Positions 1-6,104 of a DNA stretch of 29,547 nt are shown piece after piece (the first letter of the stretch is position 1; each line of letters begins with the position of its first letter). A model generated the notes under the pieces. It was not told the origin of the DNA. It did no database searches and saw nothing but the letters and a program-made list of their open reading frames with translations. Source of the DNA: a virus; IMG/VR virus record IMGVR_UViG_3300028840_001676, positions 1 through 29,547 of that record; one strand, given 5' to 3'. Made by a program: the position numbers and the translations under genes.

Positions 1-165
1 CATCACGCTCTTCACCCATTCGACGTGGAATCCGTCAGCGCCTTTATTGCCGAGCCGCCTTTGAATCGATGGGCGGCAATCCGCAACAGCAAGCAATATC
101 ACGGCGAAGATCAAGCGGTTCTCTGGAACTTCCCAGTTCACCAGATCATCGTCCACGTCATCCAT
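1..165 (-). CDS. Hypothetical protein, 3' end beyond window
   Basis: An open frame starts with ATG at 165 and runs off the left edge, giving 55 residues. The N-terminus is very acidic (MDDVDDDLVNWEVPENR) and is followed by a hydrophobic stretch at about residues 19-28 (IFAVILLAVA). Its start overlaps the last bases of the resolvase-like gene by 8 bases, the usual arrangement of coupled phage genes. I do not recognise a family in the visible part. Confidence 0.55.
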   Translation of the reverse strand, partial: MDDVDDDLVNWEVPENRLIFAVILLAVADCRPSIQRRLGNKGADGFHVEWVKSVM

Positions 166-484
166 TTGCGGCGGTATAAATCTCAAGGAACTTCTCCGCT
201 GTTAAAATTACGACCCAATCTCTGTTATTTTTCCGGTGCCAAACTGTTGGGATGCCTTGTCCTAATGAGTCGAATTGACTCTGAGAAAGAGCCGCATACA
301 AGTTGAGTTTCTCGGTACGCTTTACTTCAATATGCACGCCCGGCAACGTCTCGCATATCACGTCAGGCGAATCAGTGCCTCCAGCGTATTGTTGACCTCG
401 ACGCGCCTCGTGTCCTCTTTCTTTCAGCCAATGAACAAGCTCAAGTTCTCCGCGCTTGCCTTTCTGTTTTGAGTTGATACTCAT
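158..484 (-). CDS. Holliday-junction-resolvase-like PDDEXK nuclease
   Basis: A 108-residue protein with the layout of the small archaeal-type resolvase / VRR-NUC-like PDDEXK endonucleases. A conserved N-terminal Glu sits at residue 13 (KGKRGELELVHWLKERG), followed by an Asp at 41 (DSPDVI) and the Glu-x-Lys pair at 53-55 (HIEVKR). These are the metal-binding and catalytic positions of the fold. In phages such proteins cut branched DNA before packaging. It lies in the same block as SSB, and a Sak4-like annealase candidate is encoded nearby, so a role in recombination or branch resolution fits. Its ATG overlaps the stop of the tiny upstream membrane gene (ATGA), implying translational coupling. 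The fold call is from motifs only; the substrate is inferred. Confidence 0.75.
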   Translation of the reverse strand: MSINSKQKGKRGELELVHWLKERGHEARRGQQYAGGTDSPDVICETLPGVHIEVKRTEKLNLYAALSQSQFDSLGQGIPTVWHRKNNRDWVVILTAEKFLEIYTAANG

Positions 485-573
485 TTAAATATGATTCCCA
501 GTAATACACCTATTCCCATACCTACAAAATAGGCGGCTAATAAACTCACAACTATAATCCCCGCATTAAGCAT
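481..573 (-). CDS. Tiny single-span membrane protein (30 aa)
   Basis: A 30-residue frame, almost entirely hydrophobic (AGIIVVSLLAAYFVGMGIGV), which would form one transmembrane helix ending in a Lys. It overlaps the end of the DUF6378-like gene by 8 bases, and its stop overlaps the ATG of the resolvase-like gene (ATGA). This tight packing on both sides is the main reason to call it. No homologue is recognised; roles for such phage mini-membrane proteins range from lysis to host takeover and cannot be told from sequence. Confidence 0.5.
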   Translation of the reverse strand: MLNAGIIVVSLLAAYFVGMGIGVLLGIIFK

Positions 574-826
574 CGCTAAACCTCTTTAATGAATCCACAA
601 CTCTAAGCGCGTATCCTGCCACGTCATTCCAGTGATCTGTATGACTGCAATCACCGACAACGATTCTGGATATTTTCGTGCATATCATTTCAAGCGCTTC
701 TCTTTGCACGTCGGGAAGTTTGTTCCATTCATACGTGTGAAGAACCTCTTTAAGTTCCTGAGCGACTCGGAACTGCTCTTGGTAGTCCCCATGCGTTTCA
801 TTTCGTTTCTTTAGTAAAGAATCCAT
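566..826 (-). CDS. DUF6378-like phage protein
   Basis: An 86-residue helical protein that matches my memory of the phage DUF6378 family: an N-terminal Arg-x-x-THGD signature (RNETHGDY) and a central REALEMICTKISRIVVGD segment, then HTDHWNDVAGYA. The conserved Asp/His/Glu residues give it a metal-dependent, MazG-like look, but no activity is established. It starts at an ATG preceded by a strong AGGAGG. The family name is from recall, not a search. Confidence 0.6.
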   Translation of the reverse strand: MDSLLKKRNETHGDYQEQFRVAQELKEVLHTYEWNKLPDVQREALEMICTKISRIVVGDCSHTDHWNDVAGYALRVVDSLKRFSDA

Positions 827-856
827 AACCTAAAACCTCCTATAGTAAATTATTGT

Positions 857-1012
857 TTACTCTTCCCCTTGCTCAATTAGTTTTTCAAAAAACCCCTGAT
901 AGTAGTAGGCAAGCTCCTCGTGGTCCCAGTCACCGACGTGCGAGCAATATTCCCGCATCGCCTCAACTAAAACCTTGAGCTTAAATCTTAGTTCCTCGAC
1001 CTCTTCGCTCAT
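857..1012 (-). CDS. Small acidic hypothetical protein (51 aa)
   Basis: A 51-residue acidic, helix-rich frame with a Tyr/Phe-rich C-terminal half (ELAYYYQGFFEKLIEQGEE). It starts at ATG 1012 behind AGGAGGCTATGAG, one of the shared early start boxes, directly after the SSB stop. Its stop is followed by AATTTACTATAGGAGG leading into the DUF6378-like gene. An AGTAAA/TTTACT inverted repeat (844-861) spans the junction. Function unknown. Confidence 0.6.
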   Translation of the reverse strand: MSEEVEELRFKLKVLVEAMREYCSHVGDWDHEELAYYYQGFFEKLIEQGEE

Positions 1013-1023
1013 CTCATAGCCTC

Positions 1024-1416
1024 CTAAAAAGGTATCTCATCATCAGCTAAGGAAACTTCTGGCAATGGTGACGGCTGCTCGAATGGTGGCAGATCGTACT
1101 TTTTCTCCAAATCTTCGTCCGAAACTCCGTCACTTTTCCCACCGAGATTCACAAATTGAAATTGTTCGACAATTATATTGGTATAGGTGCGATCATCTTT
1201 TTTTGAGTATTCAACCCGTCCAGTGACCCAAACCGGTTTCCCTTTCTTCATCCATTTCATGAAAAGATCTGCTCGATTCCAAAGGCTGCAATTGTGCCAA
1301 TTCGTCCCGCCTTCTTTTCCGGGTATATCATCGGCAATACTAAACCGGCAGCCGTTGCCTCCAATTGCTTCAGGATCTTTTCCCAGCCGTCCTATAATTG
1401 TTATCGAGTTACTCAT
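1024..1416 (-). CDS. ssb: Single-stranded DNA-binding protein
   Basis: A 130-residue SSB. An OB-fold core starts right at the N-terminus (SITIIGRLGKDPEA), continues through WHNCSLWNRADLF and the GKPVWVTGRVEYSKKDDRTYTN strand-loop-strand, and reaches a linker rich in Pro and Glu. The last six residues are DDEIPF, the acidic tip with terminal Phe by which SSBs recruit replication and repair partners. It coats single-stranded DNA during phage replication and recombination and would work with the Sak4-like ATPase encoded at 6302. Its ATG overlaps the stop of the gene upstream (ATGA). The core is shorter than in bacterial SSBs, which is common for phages. Confidence 0.9.
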   Translation of the reverse strand: MSNSITIIGRLGKDPEAIGGNGCRFSIADDIPGKEGGTNWHNCSLWNRADLFMKWMKKGKPVWVTGRVEYSKKDDRTYTNIIVEQFQFVNLGGKSDGVSDEDLEKKYDLPPFEQPSPLPEVSLADDEIPF

Positions 1417-1679
1417 TTTTTTCCTCCGTACAAATGTGAATCATCGATTCTGAATTCTTTTTTCTCTTTTAAAAAACCGTCGAGTTTTATGGAAACCACC
1501 GACCCGCCTCGCTCTGGTGTGATCGTTAGGCTCTGGATCAACGGTTTGTTTTTCTCCAAGGCTCTGAGTAATGCCGGAAAATCTGAAAGCGATAGACTGC
1601 TAACGAATGGCAGCGGCTCGCGTGCTTGCACCTTTTCGGCTGCAATATCTGATCTAACGTCGCTTGGTGTTACTTGCAT
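1413..1679 (-). CDS. Hypothetical protein upstream of ssb
   Basis: I place the start at ATG 1679 (MQVTPSDVRSDIAAEK), 88 residues, behind an AGAGG-type site; an upstream ATG at 1760 would lengthen it but would overlap the previous gene by more than 100 bases. A central segment (SLSLSDFPALLRALEKNKPL) is followed by two likely beta strands (IQSLTITPE, GSVVSIKLDGF). The C-terminus is basic and Gly-rich. The stop is coupled to the SSB start. No family recognised; the position next to ssb suggests a replication accessory role, as inference only. Confidence 0.6.
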   Translation of the reverse strand: MQVTPSDVRSDIAAEKVQAREPLPFVSSLSLSDFPALLRALEKNKPLIQSLTITPERGGSVVSIKLDGFLKEKKEFRIDDSHLYGGKK

Positions 1680-1845
1680 CTTCTTGTTTCCTCTTACTGG
1701 CTTCGATTGCTCTACCTTGTTGTAGCGCTTTTTCGTTTGCTTGTCTCCTTGAAAATTCATCGTTCAGAGAATAGGTGTAACAAGTTCCTTCATATCCCCA
1801 TTTATATCCCGGCTTTCCGTCCTTAGTGCAATTTCTTACTGGCAT
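1654..1845 (-). CDS. Small Cys-containing phage protein (63 aa)
   Basis: The start is set at ATG 1845 (MPVRNCTKDGKPG) because AGGAGATGAA precedes it and because the longer frame from 1893 would run into the methyltransferase gene. The N-terminal half has the pattern NCTKDGKPGYKWGYEGTCYT, a short Cys-containing module that I recall from many small phage proteins of unknown function. The C-terminal half is a basic helix (RRQANEKALQQGRAIEASKR). The two Cys, about 17 residues apart, could bind metal with other ligands, but this is speculative. It overlaps the next gene by 26 bases. Confidence 0.6.
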   Translation of the reverse strand: MPVRNCTKDGKPGYKWGYEGTCYTYSLNDEFSRRQANEKALQQGRAIEASKRKQEDASNTKRR

Positions 1846-1853
1846 TTCATCTC

Positions 1854-2612
1854 CTATAAAAACAACGGGCGCTGCTGCCTTGCTGTATGACACTTCGATA
1901 TTCGAGTTTGTGCTATTTTGAAATATTTTTCATCCAACTCAATCCCGATAAAATTTCTATTCATACTTTTGGCAGCGATGCCTGTTGTACCGGTTCCCAT
2001 AAATGGATCTAATATCGTATCGCCCTCATTGGTGAAATTACTAATCACTTTTTCAGCTAGTTCTAACGGAAAAATGGCGCCATGACATTTCACTGGTTTT
2101 TTGCCGCGCTTAATTGCCCAACAGTTTGATAGCGTTCCGCGTGCAAAATTCCCACATTGAAACTTTCTTGAGATTGCATTGTTTCTATCAAATACAAGTA
2201 TTACTTCAAATTGACTATTTAAAACCGATTCTCCGATGGCAGGCTGTGCGTTCACCTTATCCCAAACAATTATTTCTTTTAAATACTCGGCATACTTACC
2301 TATGAGTCGGAAAAGTGCAATTTTATTACCGGTAAGAAACTGAACATTATAGAAGAGCATTGGAGATAACCGCAAACACTGATCTATAACTTTGCAATTA
2401 AAATCGAAATAATCTTCCATCGACAAGTTGTCGGGGAAATTCTCATATTTTGTAGAAATTTCTTTTATTATTTGCCTAGAGCAATGCTTACCATTCCTTA
2501 CTCGTAAATTCATATTGTATGGTGGGGAAGTAAAAACAATATTCGCAATGTCCTTCGGTTTCTTTTTCATTACTTCCAAACAATCACCATGTGTTAAATC
2601 GATGTTAGACAT
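1854..2612 (-). CDS. DNA methyltransferase (N4-C or N6-A, beta-class order)
   Basis: A 252-residue amino-methyltransferase. The catalytic motif IV is TSPPYN at residues 28-33 and the AdoMet-binding motif I, DPFMGTGTTG, is at 202-211, followed by GIELDEKYFKIAQTRI. Catalytic motif before cofactor motif is the beta-class order. TSPPY rather than DPPY leans towards N4-cytosine, but N6-adenine cannot be excluded. It methylates phage DNA, most likely as protection against host restriction or as a regulatory mark; no restriction endonuclease partner is adjacent, so it is probably an orphan. Upstream of ATG 2612 only an A-rich weak ribosome site is seen, and a terminator separates it from the gene before. 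Confidence 0.88.
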   Translation of the reverse strand: MSNIDLTHGDCLEVMKKKPKDIANIVFTSPPYNMNLRVRNGKHCSRQIIKEISTKYENFPDNLSMEDYFDFNCKVIDQCLRLSPMLFYNVQFLTGNKIALFRLIGKYAEYLKEIIVWDKVNAQPAIGESVLNSQFEVILVFDRNNAISRKFQCGNFARGTLSNCWAIKRGKKPVKCHGAIFPLELAEKVISNFTNEGDTILDPFMGTGTTGIAAKSMNRNFIGIELDEKYFKIAQTRISKCHTARQQRPLFL

Positions 2613-2637
2613 ACTTTTTGTTTTTGAAAAGTTTCCG

Positions 2638-2664
2638 AAAAAACGGCGGGCATTGCTGCCCGCC
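2638..2664 (-). terminator. Rho-independent terminator between small membrane gene and methylase
   Basis: A perfect 8-bp stem (GGCGGGCA on both strands, loop TTGC/GCAA) at 2645-2664 is followed on the minus strand by six T (2638-2643). It lies just after the stop at 2676, so transcripts of the upstream genes would end or be reduced here before the methyltransferase. Confidence 0.8.
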
Positions 2665-2675
2665 TATCCTCGACC

Positions 2676-2798
2676 TTATCCTATTGCGATCCGTCCTGAG
2701 ATTGTTAGGTAACAAAATCCCAGTGCGAGAAATCCGATACAACTTGCACCTGCAAGTGCCGCAAATACCCACTTGTTTAGAATAACTTTATTTTCCAT
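2676..2798 (-). CDS. Tiny membrane protein (40 aa)
   Basis: A 40-residue frame starting MENKVILNK and continuing with one long hydrophobic segment of about 25 residues containing two Cys (FAALAGASCIGFLALGFCYL). The start sits behind AAAAGGGCTATACG, an instance of the shared early start box, which is good support for translation. It follows the lipoprotein gene by 22 bases and is followed by a terminator. Function unknown. Confidence 0.6.
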   Translation of the reverse strand: MENKVILNKWVFAALAGASCIGFLALGFCYLTISGRIAIG

Positions 2799-2820
2799 CG
2801 TATAGCCCTTTTAGGTTAAA

Positions 2821-3051
2821 TTATTGTTCTGGATTCACCTGTATTTGTAGCGTCGAGCGCTCATCATACCAACGCTGCCCGCGGTGATAAGAGTCATCCT
2901 TATCAGCCGATGCCTTCCCAGTTACGACAAGCCCGTTCTGCCCGCGATAAAATTCCCGCACACCGTTCGGTGTAGCGACTAGCGCCATGCATCCGCTTAC
3001 GACGAACGCCGTCACGTTTATTGCAATAAGTGTATATAGTAGTTTAGCCAT
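2821..3051 (-). CDS. Small phage lipoprotein (76 aa)
   Basis: The N-terminus MAKLLYTLIAINVTAFVVSGC has a short positive end, a hydrophobic core and a lipobox (VSGC, Cys about residue 21), so the mature protein would be a lipid-anchored periplasmic peptide of about 56 residues, rich in charged residues and beta-prone. The start is preceded by AGGAGGCTATT. It lies in the early block, not with the lysis genes. Small lipoproteins of this size in early regions include superinfection-exclusion proteins such as T5 Llp, which block the phage receptor; that is an analogy from size and location, with no sequence match claimed. Confidence 0.72.
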   Translation of the reverse strand: MAKLLYTLIAINVTAFVVSGCMALVATPNGVREFYRGQNGLVVTGKASADKDDSYHRGQRWYDERSTLQIQVNPEQ

Positions 3052-3157
3052 AATAGCCTCCTATGTTTGCTAACCTTAATAACCTTCGAGCATTTCGATT
3101 CATATCTCAACAAAAAGATTCCAAAATTCTTCGATATTAAAACCTTGTTAAACATTT

Positions 3158-3616
3158 TTATTCGAATGGCTTCAAGATACTTTTATCCACTAAATAGACC
3201 GGCGGTCTGTTGTACGATAAACTTCTAGGGATGATTCTTTTGAACGCTGGATCTTGTGTGCTAATCCAGCCGAGCATGTAGAAATCAGGCATTGAGTTGA
3301 GTACGAGTAGGAAATTGCGATCCCGTTTTGCCTCATCGAGTTTAATGATGAGGTTTCTTGTTTTGTCTTTGATTGTTCTAACTTCCCAACCGCTGAGATC
3401 GTCTTCGTTTCGATTGCCGAATCCTTTCGGGAATTTATCGAGGAATTTTGCCGCTGCAAGCTCGCCGAGCGAACCGGAGATAGAATCATCCCACTTTGCA
3501 TCTCTGTTGTAGTTACTCGTCCAACCATGCCCGTCTTCCATTGTTTGCATCACGCGATCAACGCCGTTGCGTGCTGCATAGCTAATTTCTCTTATTGTTA
3601 GTGTGATTTTATGCAT
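3158..3616 (-). CDS. PDDEXK-nuclease-like phage protein
   Basis: A 152-residue protein resembling a common uncharacterised phage family with a GSLGELAAAKFL segment, then an acidic DDLSGWEVRT segment and a C-terminal LLVLNSMPDFYMLGWI strand. Glu ... Asp ... Glu in the first two segments matches the spacing style of PDDEXK nucleases, although the usual Lys of ExK is replaced by Arg (EVRT). The start is read behind AAGGGG inside the end of the upstream gene, with an 8-base overlap. Nuclease activity is inferred from motif order only. Confidence 0.6.
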   Translation of the reverse strand: MHKITLTIREISYAARNGVDRVMQTMEDGHGWTSNYNRDAKWDDSISGSLGELAAAKFLDKFPKGFGNRNEDDLSGWEVRTIKDKTRNLIIKLDEAKRDRNFLLVLNSMPDFYMLGWISTQDPAFKRIIPRSLSYNRPPVYLVDKSILKPFE

Positions 3617-4121
3617 TCAAATACCCCTTCCCAATTCCAAACGCTTCAAGCTCAGATCCCGGTTCCACGTCTTTGAAAACCTTTGGATATTTCCTACGGA
3701 GTTCAAAGATTTGCTCAAAGATCTGAGTTTTGTCAGTAAGAGGCTTTCCCGATTCGGCTGGCGGGTAATCGCTTATTAGAGCGGTATAGACATATGCCCG
3801 CGCACCGCTGTCGAGTTTCTTTAAGTCGTCTCGACGCATACCCCAGCGGAGCATTGTTGCGTGATATTCTTTTTCGAATTTCGACGGAGGCGCTTTACGG
3901 TCGAAAGCAACACGGTAGTTTTCTTTCTCGATGTGGTTGGCAACATCAAAAGCTAGGCAGGTAGTTTTGGCGCAAAAATGGGCGGTCGCTTTTTTGAGCA
4001 CCTCAAAAGATGCTTCTCGGTATAGCGCCCGAAGCCGATTGAAATTAAAGGGATCATTCTTTAGCGCTCGATGCCGGTCGAGTAGCTTCGCTAACAGTTC
4101 ATTCTTTTGTTCACTTTCCAT
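3609..4121 (-). CDS. Hypothetical protein, first gene of the left block
   Basis: A 170-residue, mostly helical, charged protein with a Cys pair (HFCAKTTCLAF, about residues 49-54) and a segment SKFEKEYHATMLRWGMRRDDL. No family is recognised. The ATG at 4121 follows GGAGGGTTGACAA, a strong ribosome site. It is the promoter-proximal gene of the minus-strand early block, downstream of the gene-free region 4122-4788. Confidence 0.65.
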   Translation of the reverse strand: MESEQKNELLAKLLDRHRALKNDPFNFNRLRALYREASFEVLKKATAHFCAKTTCLAFDVANHIEKENYRVAFDRKAPPSKFEKEYHATMLRWGMRRDDLKKLDSGARAYVYTALISDYPPAESGKPLTDKTQIFEQIFELRRKYPKVFKDVEPGSELEAFGIGKGYLNA

Positions 4122-4283
4122 TTGTCAACCCTCCACAATGCCCGTTACAACTTTCGAGTATGTGATGCTAAATGTGAACAAAAAAAACGCAGGGCGGCTC
4201 CATAATAAACCACCGTTACCAATTTTTTATAGTAATAAGATATGGAAGTATGCTAGAAGATTCTTGTAGTCGTTTGCTAACCG

Positions 4284-4297
4284 ACCATATATAGCCC
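4284..4297 (-). promoter_or_regulatory. Orphan early start box with three-codon frame
   Basis: On the minus strand, GGGCTATATATG at 4296-4285 is the same start box that precedes real early genes, but the frame reads only Met-Val-Gly-stop. It is either a leader peptide or the remains of a lost gene. Confidence 0.4.
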
Positions 4298-4299
4298 GA

Positions 4300-4327
4300 A
4301 GCGTCTCAGAAATGAGGCGCTTTTTTT
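4300..4327 (+). terminator. Plus-strand rho-independent terminator with no gene upstream
   Basis: A 9-bp stem (AGCGTCTCA / TGAGGCGCT, one G-T pair) with a GAAA loop is followed by seven T on the plus strand. All annotated neighbours are on the minus strand, so it must end an unannotated transcript, block read-through, or act as a 5' hairpin in the minus-strand leader. Confidence 0.7.
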
Positions 4328-4411
4328 ATGCCCGGCGATTACCCTAAAAATTGATCTGGCTTCGCCTGCCGCAACAATAACCAATTCGGAATCGAAAAGT
4401 TACAAAATCAA

Positions 4412-4484
4412 ATTTGGATTCAAGAATTGAAACGAAAAGAAAAAACAGTATTCAACTGAACGGATTCAAGAATGTAATCCAAAT
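4412..4484. repeat. Short direct and inverted repeats
   Basis: GGATTCAAGAAT occurs at 4416-4427 and again at 4462-4473. ATTTGGATT at 4412-4420 is the inverse of AATCCAAAT at 4476-4484. CTTGAATC, the inverse of the repeat core, recurs at 4593-4600. This may be a binding-site cluster or an origin element. Confidence 0.4.
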
Positions 4485-4618
4485 GAATGAATATCGTATA
4501 GTGACGTCGCTTAGTTACAATAAGCAGGACAAATTTATTTTGGTTTTTTTAGGGAAAAGTGACTGAATCGATTAAAGCCGAGATAGCGTAAGCTTGAATC
4601 GGCAGGGCAGATAAGGAA

Positions 4619-4647
4619 TATGTACAGGTAAAAAAAGATGCTGTCAA
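4619..4647 (-). promoter_or_regulatory. Candidate promoter for left early operon
   Basis: On the minus strand a perfect -35 TTGACA (4647-4642) is followed after 17 bases by TACATA (4624-4619), with a TG just upstream. The -10 is weak. Transcription would run toward the gene at 4121 with a leader of about 490 bases. Confidence 0.35.
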
Positions 4648-4725
4648 GCCCAGAAAGTTATTTATTAGAATGACCATTTTAATGGCTGGTGTAAGTGTTT
4701 GATATTGTTAAGGCTGCTAGGCATG

Positions 4726-4748
4726 AAAAAAGCCCCGAAATGGGGCTC
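4726..4748 (-). terminator. Terminator after PP-loop gene
   Basis: AGCCCC (4731-4736) pairs with GGGGCT (4742-4747) around a five-base loop, followed on the minus strand by a run of T. It ends transcription about 40 bases after the stop at 4789. Confidence 0.8.
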
Positions 4749-4788
4749 ACTTTAGTTGAGTAAAGTACTGCACCACAGTAAAGTGATG

Positions 4789-5538
4789 TTAAATACAACG
4801 TATACAAGGCGCATTTACCCCACTATCTTCATCAATAAAGAGCGCGAGTTGCTTTTCGTAGTCTTCTCTTAATTGCCGCAAACTATAATCTTTCATAAAG
4901 GTATATTGCCCGCCCTTGAAATTTTTCTCGAAATCTTCCATTTCCTTAAATCGTTCCGGGAACATTCTTAGCAAATGCCGCCAATGCTGCAACTTGCCCC
5001 GAACGCAACGCCCGCCACAATTCGCATGGGCAAACTGCATCTCATACATTCTTGGTGTTTTAATACCCCAATTTTCTTCGATATGCTGTTTTGTGCTCAT
5101 TGTTAAATATGGCTTTTCACATAACGGGAAAGCACATTGCACCCCTAGTTCCGCATACCGTTTTGTTACCCTTTCTGCTCTATGCAATTCTTTATAATCA
5201 AACCCAAAATATAACGTTACTGGCATTTCTTGAGTTTTCAACCATTTTACGGTTTGTTCACTTTTCAAAATTCGGGAACATACCGGGATGCGATCGCAAC
5301 CTAAAACGCCTTGATCTTGAAATATTTGCAGCGGATTCCTACCTTCTTTTAAGTGTATGAAATCGAAATAATACCTTTGGCTCTTATAATATCTTAATAC
5401 GTCGTCTAAAAATCTGTAATTGTCCTCATCTTCAAATTGGGTATCAGTAAACAATAACGTAGCTTTACGCTTTTGTAATACCCTTTCGGCTGCCAGTGCG
5501 GAACTAGCACCCGTCGAGAACAAAACTACGTGCTTCAT
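4789..5538 (-). CDS. PP-loop / PAPS-reductase-like protein
   Basis: A 249-residue member of the adenine-nucleotide alpha-hydrolase (PP-loop) superfamily. The ATP-binding loop is FSTGASS at residues 7-13, followed by a TDTQFEDE acidic segment. Further family marks are CSRILK, FGFDYKELHRAER and the Cys-bearing segment NCGGRCVRGKLQHW, with a C-terminal CIRC. Phage proteins of this type are usually labelled phosphoadenosine phosphosulfate reductases, but the conserved Cys and PP-loop equally suit adenylation-dependent modification of nucleic acid or tRNA (DndC- or TtcA-like chemistry). The start carries the shared start box AAGGGGCTAT. It is the last gene of the leftward operon from the control region at 6085-6301. 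True substrate unknown. Confidence 0.75.
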   Translation of the reverse strand: MKHVVLFSTGASSALAAERVLQKRKATLLFTDTQFEDEDNYRFLDDVLRYYKSQRYYFDFIHLKEGRNPLQIFQDQGVLGCDRIPVCSRILKSEQTVKWLKTQEMPVTLYFGFDYKELHRAERVTKRYAELGVQCAFPLCEKPYLTMSTKQHIEENWGIKTPRMYEMQFAHANCGGRCVRGKLQHWRHLLRMFPERFKEMEDFEKNFKGGQYTFMKDYSLRQLREDYEKQLALFIDEDSGVNAPCIRCI

Positions 5539-5560
5539 ATAGCCCCTTTATTTAATGTAC

Positions 5561-5788
5561 TCAAAGACCCTTTTCGAGCGCGATTTGCTTAATATACGCC
5601 GCCGCCCGGAGGAGTTTGTCCCGTTTCGAGACGCTCGTTCCTAGCTTCATCGTGCCGACCTCCTGCTGGTACATGGTCGAAATAGCCGCTCTGATAGCCT
5701 CTGAGCGGTTCATGCTGTACAGGTCGCACAGGTATTGCAGCTCTTCCATAAACTCGTCAGAGCCGCTTATAGTCACTAGATTTTGCAT
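5561..5788 (-). CDS. Ribbon-helix-helix DNA-binding protein
   Basis: I choose ATG 5788 (MQNLVTISGSDEF), giving 75 residues, because AGAAGGCTATACC lies just before it; the frame extends upstream without a better start. A short beta strand (NLVTIS) is followed by a helix (EFMEELQYLCDLYSM) and a second helix opening with NRSEAIRAAI, the standard CopG/Arc-type ribbon-helix-helix layout. A basic helical tail follows. Such dimers bind short inverted repeats and often repress their own operon, so the repeats at 6105-6270 are natural candidate sites. The role is inferred. Confidence 0.72.
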   Translation of the reverse strand: MQNLVTISGSDEFMEELQYLCDLYSMNRSEAIRAAISTMYQQEVGTMKLGTSVSKRDKLLRAAAYIKQIALEKGL

Positions 5789-5832
5789 GGTATAGCCTTC
5801 TAGGTTTGGCGGGCATTTGTCCGCCGTTATAG

Positions 5833-6084
5833 TTAAAAAGAAAACCAACTTAATCCTTCGTCATACCCAAGCCCATCTACTGCGGCTTCTAGGGTCGCAG
5901 CTTGCCTAATCGTTAGAGGTGAGCCGCTCACCTCATCTATCTGTTCGGCATCTTGAACAAACCACTGCACCGATTCAAATCGCGTATGTACCGCGAATAC
6001 TGCATATCTTGAGAATTCACCGAAAAGATGCTTTACAGATGCTAGTTGTCCCGCCTTAGCTGAATTGTTCTCTTGCGTGTTCAT
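5833..6084 (-). CDS. Conserved phage hypothetical protein
   Basis: An 83-residue protein with a central motif of the type RYAVFAVHTRFESVQWFV followed by DAEQIDEVSGSPLTIRQA, which I recall from many unrelated phage genomes without a known function. It is the first gene leftward from the control region, with the start box AGGAGGGCTATATATG, so it should be among the first genes expressed. Confidence 0.65.
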   Translation of the reverse strand: MNTQENNSAKAGQLASVKHLFGEFSRYAVFAVHTRFESVQWFVQDAEQIDEVSGSPLTIRQAATLEAAVDGLGYDEGLSWFSF

Positions 6085-6104
6085 ATATAGCCCTCCTAGT
6101 TATT

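Larger units (their letters stand above)
4122..4788. other. Gene-free region with regulatory features
   Basis: No convincing coding frame is seen on either strand. The region is AT-rich, especially 4370-4720. It holds an orphan early start box (4284-4297), a plus-strand terminator (4300-4327), a repeated 12-mer, a candidate minus-strand promoter (4619-4647) and the terminator of the PP-loop gene (4726-4748). It most likely works as the leader of the left early operon; an origin or small RNA is possible. Confidence 0.6.

Noticed and set aside
3052-3157. Small frame beginning near 3145 on the minus strand
   Set aside because: No ribosome site and it runs out of frame into the lipoprotein gene.
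3190-3528. Minus-strand 112-codon frame inside the PDDEXK-like gene
   Set aside because: Composition is Ser/Thr/Gln random-like, no start site, and the covering frame has recognisable motifs.
3931-4269. Plus-strand 112-codon frame ending just before the orphan terminator
   Set aside because: It is mostly antisense to the 3609-4121 gene, has Ser/Arg-rich low-quality composition and no ribosome site; the terminator is more simply explained otherwise.
3065-4282. GTTTGCTAACC present at 3065-3075 and 4272-4282
   Set aside because: Two copies of an 11-mer over this distance can arise by chance and their contexts differ.
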